Assembly (NCBI GenBank): GCA_013397455.1
Contig: VYZB01000133.1
Location: forward strand, 1,339,131-1,403,130
DNA from: Crotophaga sulcirostris
Taxonomy: Eukaryota > Chordata > Aves > Cuculiformes > Crotophagidae
DNA length: 64,000 nucleotides
Direction of reading: 5' to 3'
A program made the position numbers and the translations under genes. The stretch's first letter is position 1. Every line of letters starts with the position of its first letter. The notes beneath the pieces are model-generated. The model searched no databases and was not told the origin of the DNA. It was given only the letters and a program-made list of their open reading frames with translations. This document shows positions 57,101 to 64,000 of this stretch, in pieces.

Positions 57101-59642
57101 AAAGTTATAGAGATGAAGGAGATAGCAACATCCCTCCCCCTGCCCCCAAAGGAAAAAAAGTGGTTTCTTTATACCATGTCTGGGACTGGAAGAGCCCAGT
57201 GTGGTTCATGACTTCTGCTTTTGAGTTTTGCAAGCAATCTCTTGGAATCCATGCCCTGCACATTCACTTCAAGCAGGGATGTTGACAGGTATTGCTATTC
57301 TGCAAACCTAGAACCAGTGAAACATCCAGTGGTCCTGGGGAAATGTTGAATTGAAGGTAGGACAGGAACTCTCTATAAAATCTTGTACCCTCTAGATGGA
57401 GAATCACCAGAGGAAGGTTCCTTACCTTCCAGGAGGGCCACACGCAGCTCAGCTTTTTGTTGGTCATACGCAAGGGAGTAGCGCAGCTCGGGGGCCTGGT
57501 TACAGCCGGCCGCCCTCTCGGGGTTCAAGTGCTCTGTGACACACACATCCTTTACTACACCTGAAAATGAAATCACCCCTTTAGCAAGCAGATCTTCACC
57601 TTCCAAGGAGAACAAATCCATCTTGTTTTGCCTCAGCTTTTCTAAATGGCTTACTATTCCTGCACCTTGTATGCAGGAATACAATTTATGTTTCTTCTTC
57701 TTCCATCATCATATCTCCTCGTTGCTCTGATTTCTCATGCTTTCAGCTCGTTCTACAGCACTTGGACAAGGCTTCTGCTTTCTACCACTTTGTGCTCTAG
57801 GATGGTTCACACATTTGCTCTTTCACTCATAACTTGCTGTATTGCTTTATATTATTTTTAACTCACATCGGTGAATTAAATTGTGTGTTCTGTGGAATGA
57901 GATCCTGAGTCTGCTTTTGACCTTCCATGCAATTCATCATTAGTTCAGACCTCTCTAAACATTTTTTAATTTTAACAATACGGTCTCTATCATGCAAAAA
58001 ACATCTGTTTCCATAGCACTTTGACCAGGTTGAAGATAATGAGCTTGGGAAGCTGAGTGTGCTTTTGAAGTTGAGTACGTATTTCATACTGAAATAAAGC
58101 AAGTTGCAAGACTAGAAGGGAAGTCACAGTTTTTTGTCATCAAAGGCTGTTAGTTGCAAGGTCGGTTCTGATTTACACAGAAACCAACAGCTGGACCAGC
58201 ACTTTTCCTCCTAAAAATCTCAGCCACCATCCAGACTTGCTCAATGTGGCACTGAAAGAAGAATGCAACAATTCTTTCTTTATTTCAGTGGCACTTGAGG
58301 TATGAAGTCAGGCACAACAGGAAGCAAATTTGCTTGTGCCATTAGCAATGCAGAGAGGCTCTTACACCAACACACTTAAATACAGATTTAGCCTACATGC
58401 AACTATCAGCCTTCAGCCTTTCCACCCTATGATCTTCTCTCTGACACCTAAGGATGTGGCTCAAACAGTTTCCTCCTTCAATGCAGCTGCTTCCCATACT
58501 CCCAAGTCTCGAGGTGGAGGGCTGAGTGCAGCAACATCCTCACAGAAGGACAAAAATATAATCATCTCAAGCAATTTAAAAATAACTAAGAAGAGTTCTC
58601 TTAAAAAACCCTCATGACAGAAGGCATTGTGTGCACGGCAAATCTTCAGGAAAGATTTATTAGTGTGGTAACTAAGAGTCAACTATCCTGCTAAAAGACA
58701 GCTGCGAAGGTAAAAATCAGGATGGAAGCAACCCAGACATGCTGCCAGATATATATAATTAACATTGCGTTTTCTCGCAGGCTCCAGGAATCTTATGTTG
58801 CAGGCTTTGGCATGTTACCCTTTGGGCTGGTTGAAAAACAAGAACTCTGTTTGGCAAAACTGTCTGAGGTGTCAGCCTTTGGTTTCACTGCAAATTACAA
58901 CAAGCCAAGACCATCTCACCAAACCAGTGGGAAAAAAGCAGCAGAGAAAATTAAGTAGAAGCTGGAACCTGTGCTGCCAGTGTCCCTGACAAGGACAGTT
59001 GCTGGACATCTAGCATTTGTCTTGGAGGAGATACTCTGTCTAGTTTTGGCCAGATACTTCACCCATACTCTAGTAACTACTGTCAGTAAAACTACACCAA
59101 ATGCATGTTTTTCTACAAAATGTCTGCTTCCAGTGACCCAGATTCTTCAACACAAAAGCTATTTAGGTAAAAAAACCCCTACAACACACAACTACAGTTT
59201 TGTTATCTAAATGTCCTGATGAGCTCCATGACTACTTTCTATTAAACACATACACTGAATACAGAACTCACTTATGATGCTCATGATAAGAGAGTGAAAA
59301 GCACTCCATGTCTTCTGGTTTTGCATTTATTTCTCTAACTATAAAAACATTATGCTCAGGAGAATTACAGATCTACACCAAGAAAAGCAAATGTTAATCT
59401 GAAGACCAAATTCTCCTACCGTTTTGAGGGAGAACAAACAGCTCTTCATTGACTTGTATCTTCATCCTGTTCTCATCCAAACCAGTATGTTTTCCAGTAG
59501 CTGATTCTTCTGTTGTCTTCAGGGAGTACTGCGTGTAGTTAACAATTTCAGGTGAAGTTACTACTGGTTTGGGGCCATAAATGTTGGGAAACTTCAGGAT
59601 TGCTCGAGGCTGGACTGGCTCTGCGGTTTTCTTAACGTTGAA
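50801..59642 (-). CDS. SYT13: SYT13 (synaptotagmin-13), exons 2-6; exon 1 outside window
   Basis: In transcript order the exons are 59642-59420, 57560-57426, 55873-55560, 51498-51369 and 51105-50801 on the minus strand, all joining in phase with GT/AG. They give 368 residues, close to the 365 of the human protein after its first exon. SYT13 is an atypical synaptotagmin with a short N-terminus, a transmembrane segment and two C2 domains that lack most Ca2+-coordinating aspartates. It is linked to vesicle trafficking and endocrine cell development. The C2A domain spans exons 3-4. The C2B domain spans exons 5-6 and ends in the conserved WHQL. The transmembrane exon 1 should lie beyond position 64000. 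PRDM11 is the convergent neighbour, as in mammals. Confidence 0.93.
51106..51368 (-). other. SYT13: SYT13 intron 5
   Basis: A 263-base intron with a gtgagtgg donor and a cctatacag acceptor; nothing else seen. Confidence 0.8.
51369..51498 (-). CDS. SYT13: SYT13 exon 5 (start of C2B)
   Basis: 130 bases from acceptor ccatttccag to donor gtgagt. It encodes EPPTGHGEVLLSISYLPAAN followed by RLLVVIIKAKNLHSKQLKDL, the first strands of C2B, and ends with one base completing Asp in exon 6. The loop-1 region has KQLKDLLGND rather than a set of Ca2+-binding aspartates. Confidence 0.94.
51499..55559 (-). other. SYT13: SYT13 intron 4
   Basis: About 4.1 kb. An AT-balanced, homeobox-site-rich block at 52580-52960 (including ATAAATATTTCAAATTA and GCATTTCATTTACATAAAT) looks like a conserved noncoding element. 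Imperfect CA repeats are at 53250-53300. The open frames have no domain content. Confidence 0.6.
55560..55873 (-). CDS. SYT13: SYT13 exon 4 (C2A)
   Basis: 314 bases from acceptor cttttccag to donor gtatgg. It encodes residues from MHGRMSGDQDTGCHCYIVGT through LKKKVLHTLWEEDLRFPL and LTLTLRNCDKFSRHSIVGEL to ERLKTPEK. This is the body of the C2A domain. Loop 1 reads GDQDTGCHCYIVG in place of a DxxGxSDPYV calcium loop, as expected for SYT13. Confidence 0.95.
55874..57425 (-). other. SYT13: SYT13 intron 3
   Basis: About 1.55 kb with a gtaagg donor and a cttttccag acceptor. The frames at 56195-56777 and 56397-56809 on either strand have no recognisable domain. No repeat was recognised. Confidence 0.65.
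57426..57560 (-). CDS. SYT13: SYT13 exon 3 (start of C2A)
   Basis: 135 bases from acceptor cattttcag to donor gtaagg. It encodes VVKDVCVTEHLNPERAAGCN, then QAPELRYSLAYDQQKAELRV, the first C2A strands. Codons split across both ends (Gly in, Ala out) match exons 2 and 4. The frame continuing past the donor is intron read-through. Confidence 0.94.
57561..59419 (-). other. SYT13: SYT13 intron 2
   Basis: About 1.9 kb, AT-rich, with no recognised repeat or gene. Confidence 0.65.
59420..59642 (-). CDS. SYT13: SYT13 exon 2 (linker between membrane segment and C2A)
   Basis: 223 bases from acceptor ttaattttcag to donor gtagga. The translation begins FNVKKTAEPVQPRAILKFPN, then IYGPKPVVTSPEIVNYTQYS, and ends in EELFVLPQN with one base completing Gly. 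It lacks an internal ATG start and is too short to stand out as a frame, but it is strongly SYT13-like (human has FNVKK...KFPDIYGP). It is the most 5' exon in the window. Confidence 0.92.
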
Positions 59643-62600
59643 CTGAAAATTAAAACCTTATTTACTACTTTCCATTAATTAGACTAATCCTTCCAGTTCT
59701 CTCAATGTTAGATGAGCTGAGACAAAGGGATAAAATGCATTGTCTCTGGCCATTCTTACCATCACCGTTCTTGGGTTGTAGAAACCACTGCCCGTATGTC
59801 CAGATACAAGCCAGTACCCTTCTACTTGGTATACGTCTTTTCAAATTTACTCCTCTATAGATGTTTGGTTCCAACAAGAAAAAGTTATGTTCTTATTTTC
59901 TTAGTTGTTTTAGTTCCTGTATGAGTTAATGTTTCTTTCACAAGTCTATATTTCCTCTCAGTATAGAAGTCAACCATGGATTTCTTTTTGCTATGATGGA
60001 GGTATAGTATTTTTTACACTGATGTTTGAAGTCAAATCCAAGATCAAGAGGTTATAGCCACCCACAGATTTCAGAGAATTTTACATGAGCATGTAGTAAG
60101 TATTAGAAAAGCAAAGGCATGGATCATACAGTCATTTGGAGCAAGTACGATCATGGTGTAAGACCAGGGAGAACTGGCTGAACGAATGTGCCCTACAACA
60201 GCACAGTGAGAGAGTAGTTGATTCAGTGGTCATCTCAGCCTCTGGGACGTGGCTCTGTGGACCAGAGCTTCACCTGACCCTCAGACACACATTTCTCCTT
60301 TGTTATGCCAGAATTGGAATTTGAATTTATGTCTGTGTTCATTCTTAACATTTCAATTCTGTGCAGAATCAAGAATATGGAACGTGCAGAAGACCCTGAA
60401 AGGTAGTCTAATGCCTAGGCAGTCCAAGCAAAGGTTGTCACAAAGGTATCATTATTCTCCCAAAGCAATAAACATATTTTAGTGGAATTTAACAATCCTC
60501 TTTTCCTTATATACCAAGAAAGAATCGTGTCTACTCACAACTGAAATAATTACACATTCCTTTATATTTGGATTCATAAACAGGAAAGAACAAAATCTGA
60601 CTAACAAATGACCCCCACACTTGCAACAGATTTTATTAATGTTTCCAAAACACGAAACACAAAAAGCATTTGGTTTGATTGTCATGTTGTTTGATTATTG
60701 TGCAGTGGGATTCTCTCCAGCCCCGCTGCCTGCCAACCTATTCTGTGTTAAGTTCAGAGCAAGGATGAGCCAGAAAATGTTCATAGTTGTAATTAAAGTT
60801 TTTCATTAGTTTTATAATTTCCTATTATTAATGAATGTAGATGATGCCCTGAAGCACTTGTCTATGTTGGGATTTTGTAGTCCCAGTTCACATGTCCTGA
60901 GGGAGCATACCTGTTCCTCAAGAAATATTGCTGAACAAAGAAAGCAGTCATACACTTTAGCTCTATAGCTATACTCTGCTTATGGGGACCATACCCCTGT
61001 TGTTACACACACTTGGCAGTGGTAAAACACTATTTAGGTCATTGACTCCATCTCCTCGCTGCATCCAGTGCATCAGCGTTTAGGAAGTCCACTAGGTAAC
61101 ACAGCATTTTGTCTTGTCTAATTTTAAGGGCTCTAAAATAGAAGTGCATTGAGAAAGAAAGACATCACCGTGTGCAGTCCCCACCTAGCATTCTGCTGAG
61201 TTTAGATGTTAAGTCATACAGTGTGGGTCTGTAAGTGAGATCCCTCTTTTAGAGATGTGAGCCTCATCAGTCCTAAAATACACAGGAAATTTGAAGTTAC
61301 TCATCCAAACCTTAAATGCAGTTTTCCACTCTTGTAAAATTAAAGCAGACAAACCAAGCAAATATGTTGGGAAGCACTAGACAAAAGTTTTAAAAAACCA
61401 GGTCACTTTTGTTCTGCAAAGGCATTATTTCTAACACACACAGAGTGCCTGCCATAGTGGACAGTCTCTTCTTTCTCTCCTGAAGCCACTGTACCAGGCT
61501 GCTGTCTCACCAGCCACTGGCCATCAAACCAGAGCAGTATTCCTGCGCTGCTGTGTGCTGCTAGCATGTGAAGCACTTCGGGATCTTTGGGATGAAAAAC
61601 ACCATGCAAATGTGTTGCAAGTGCAATCTTTTCTTCCCCTTGCTAAAAGCCAGACATTTAGTCAGGAAATACATCAGCACACAGCAACCAAGAGCTCCAC
61701 TGGGTCTAAATATTCCTCTTGCCTGAATGCTCTGCAGAATTAGTGATGAGAGACATATGCAAGCACAGTGGGACCAGCCCACCCCCTCTTCCAACCGCAT
61801 CTGCCTCTGTTTATTATGTTTGCTGCCAGCTCTGTTCCCAAGTGCTGTCTGCTAATCTAGTTACATAGCAATGCCCTATGGAAGTTTCCTTTGCAAATCA
61901 GCAGCAGTACCTTAAATAAAGAGATGATCAGAAGAGTTCTGATAGTTGTGCGTAAAATATGTGAAAGCAAAGAAACCACAAGTAGCAAGGAGGCTGCAAC
62001 TGACCCCTCTGGGTCCTTGCCCAGTGTCACTTAAACAATGCACCAGATTGTTGCCTTTGCTGTGTGTGTTTAGGAATGATCATTCTGCACGTTTTGCTGA
62101 GACTTTGCAAAATTACAGCATTTTTTAATTGTTCTGTAGGTGTGTCTTTGTGTTCAAACTTCTCACATATGTAGGGCAGGTCCGTGGGGAGCCTCTGTCT
62201 TTAGCAAATACAAGCATCACTGTCATGGAAAACACAGCAAGTGAATAAATGCAGTCCTGCTTCATATTTCTTTTGTCATCTCTGTTTATCAGAATCAGTG
62301 GCCCTGACAGGCTTCAATAATTAAGTATGCCAAGCACCAATAAGGACATACAGAGTACGACTGTAGCCAGAAAAAGTCACAGCAGGGCGTTTTATAAACA
62401 GAGACACAGAAGATGATAGAATTTCACAAGCTCAGAACTCCACTTAAGACTCATTCCTTCAAGGTATATAGACTGACTCTGAATCAGTGACAGCATAGGA
62501 GAAATCATGTTCTTGGCAGGCAAAATATTTTAATTGGAAAGAATTGTTAAACATACGGAATATGCAAACTAAGAACATTTTGCACTTTCTGTGACAGAAT

Positions 62601-64000
62601 GTTCATTCGGCTGCTATAATTTGGCCAAATTTCTTGAAAAAAAAAACCCCAAACCAGTAACATTAGAAATAATACTTCCAATTAGAAAGTCTACAATGCT
62701 AAAAGAATACAATTGCTCAGGTAATAGTGATATACCAAGGGCATGTTGAATAATTTGATCCCCTGTTGGCCAAATACTGGATTAAGTTATGGTTAAACTT
62801 GATGAATGCAGAAATATTGAGAGGAGTATGACCTAGTAGCTGCTGGGTACTGGAGGCTTAATTGGACTTCATGGTGACTTAGTGCTTATTTCAGTCATGC
62901 AAGCAAGATGACTCCCAGGAGTACGAGCTCCAGGATGGAATAGCTCTTTCCCAAGATGTTTCCCAAAAGGCTGTATAAAAGAAAAATCTCTAGTCCAAGG
63001 ATGGACTAGTCCAAGGTAAAGATATGAGAGGTTTCTGAGGTAGAAGATTGCAACAACTAAAAGTCTCTTGTAAAAAAAGACTGATGATAAAGTTATCTGT
63101 GGGTAGTGTTGTTCAAGACAATAGCTAGAAAAAATGCTATGCAAAGTGATATGACTATCAAAATTATAAACTTCTCCTTCAGTTCAGCAAGAAATGTGTA
63201 AATTCTCAGCATTATTGCACATCCTTATATACATGAGTTGGTAAATCCCCCTTATAGGTTAGAAAAGACAAGAAAGAAGCCTGGAGAGGACGCAACACCC
63301 TCTAGCAATCAGAAGCTCTGGTAATGCCATTCTGTGTATTTGCACCAGATCATACAATACAATTAGTAGATCTGATCATCTTTCCTCAGGACAAACCACA
63401 AGAATATGAGGATGCAAGAGCTCTTTTCTACTAACAGCCTAAGAGTGGCAACCAGAGAGAGACTGAATATATAATTATAACATTACAGAGAAGTTCAATT
63501 AGGACTCCTGCTGCATTCTTTAATAATACAAAAATAATAGGCAGTTCAGATAATTAAACACAGACAAAGACTGTTATATAATGGATCGCTGGCCTTTGGA
63601 GTTGGCTGCTATGTCATAACATTTGGTTGAATGGGTATATGAAAGTAAAAAGATGTAGGCTTAAACATTAAAAGCAACAGCCAACAGGTAGTACTTTCAG
63701 AGACTGAACAGTACTATAGTTCATGACAAAGACATAGTCAAACAGAGAAATCAGTCAAATTTTTTCCCTTTAAAGAAGAGCTTCCCATTAATAAGCACAT
63801 TAGAAGGGTCCTATAATTCTCCTTTCTATCTTTTGCATTGAGCTCAGGAGTAGATCGGGGGGGTTGGATTTTAACAAGAAAGAAAGACTGCACAAAGATG
63901 CCTTACATTACCTGAACTCCACATTGCTCTTACAGTAAGTGGAAAAGCAATTCACAGAGGTTCAGTCATCACACTCCAGATTCTCACTTACATTTTATTA
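59643..64000 (-). other. SYT13: SYT13 intron 1 (partial)
   Basis: About 4.4 kb to the window edge, AT-rich, with no GC-rich first exon in view. A fragment at 61555-61625 resembles an ancient L3/CR1-type repeat tail. A short direct repeat ctagtccaagg occurs at 62990 and 63006. No gene was recognised. Confidence 0.6.
61555..61625 (+). repeat. Possible ancient L3/CR1-type repeat tail
   Basis: The run tgaagcacttcgggatcttt and gggatgaaaaacaccatgca resembles the L3-family 3' tail pattern (GCGCTTTGAGATCCTTGGATGAAAGGCGCTATATAAATG type). Similarity is by eye only and the copy is diverged, so the call is weak. Confidence 0.35.

Noticed and set aside
62990..63016. Direct repeat ctagtccaagg, possible target-site duplication
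   Set aside because: The copies are only five bases apart with no inserted element between them.
59643..64000. Search for SYT13 exon 1
   Set aside because: No GC-rich segment encoding a transmembrane start was seen; the exon is expected beyond the window.

Overview
This is a vertebrate nuclear window, most likely from a bird. It has long introns with consensus GT/AG junctions and several CR1 non-LTR retrotransposon copies whose 3' ends carry the avian-type GATTCTATGATT-like tail. It also holds two neighbouring genes, PRDM11 and SYT13, that lie side by side in tetrapods (human 11p11.2). A crocodilian or turtle is not excluded. There is one 35-base assembly gap (38341-38375).

Layout. Positions 1-12226 are upstream or 5'-intron sequence of PRDM11, with a CpG-rich scrap at the left edge, a 5'-to-5' pair of CR1 fragments (about 238-738) and a CR1 3' end (about 8815-9008). 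PRDM11 runs on the + strand from an ATG at 12230 to a stop at 36550 in seven coding exons that join in phase. Exons 1-5 encode the N-terminus, the zinc-knuckle region and the PR/SET domain. Exon 6 encodes the linker with a nuclear localisation-like stretch, CxxC and short coiled coil. Exon 7 is one 2.2-kb exon encoding a hAT-transposase-like module. Reading through the exon 6 donor gives a short isoform with a stop at 33771 and its own AATAAA at 33866. The locus therefore appears to encode a protein of about 519 aa and a PR-hAT protein of about 1184 aa.

Inside the large PRDM11 intron between exons 4 and 5, on the same strand, is a separate two-exon gene (20640-21048 joined to 22780-23360, 329 aa). 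It encodes an N-terminal Myb/SANT-like DNA-binding domain of the Harbinger-transposon-derived kind, a C-terminal helical/coiled-coil segment and a basic tail. I do not assign it a symbol.

From 36551 to about 43640 is the probable long PRDM11 3'UTR, with several AATAAA candidates. From about 45000 upward the other strand begins: SYT13 (synaptotagmin-13) is convergent on the - strand. Its stop is at 50801-50803 and exons 6 to 2 lie at 50801-51105, 51369-51498, 55560-55873, 57426-57560 and 59420-59642. Exon 1 (transmembrane segment) lies beyond the right edge. An approximately 1-kb minus-strand CR1 copy with a decayed reverse-transcriptase tail sits downstream of SYT13.

PRDM11 and the nested gene look like nuclear DNA/chromatin regulators, and both carry domains resembling DNA-transposon proteins (hAT and Harbinger). 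SYT13 is a membrane-trafficking protein and a positional neighbour only. Intron and UTR contents are described mainly as negative observations. Repeat classification, conservation and transcript ends could not be computed here.
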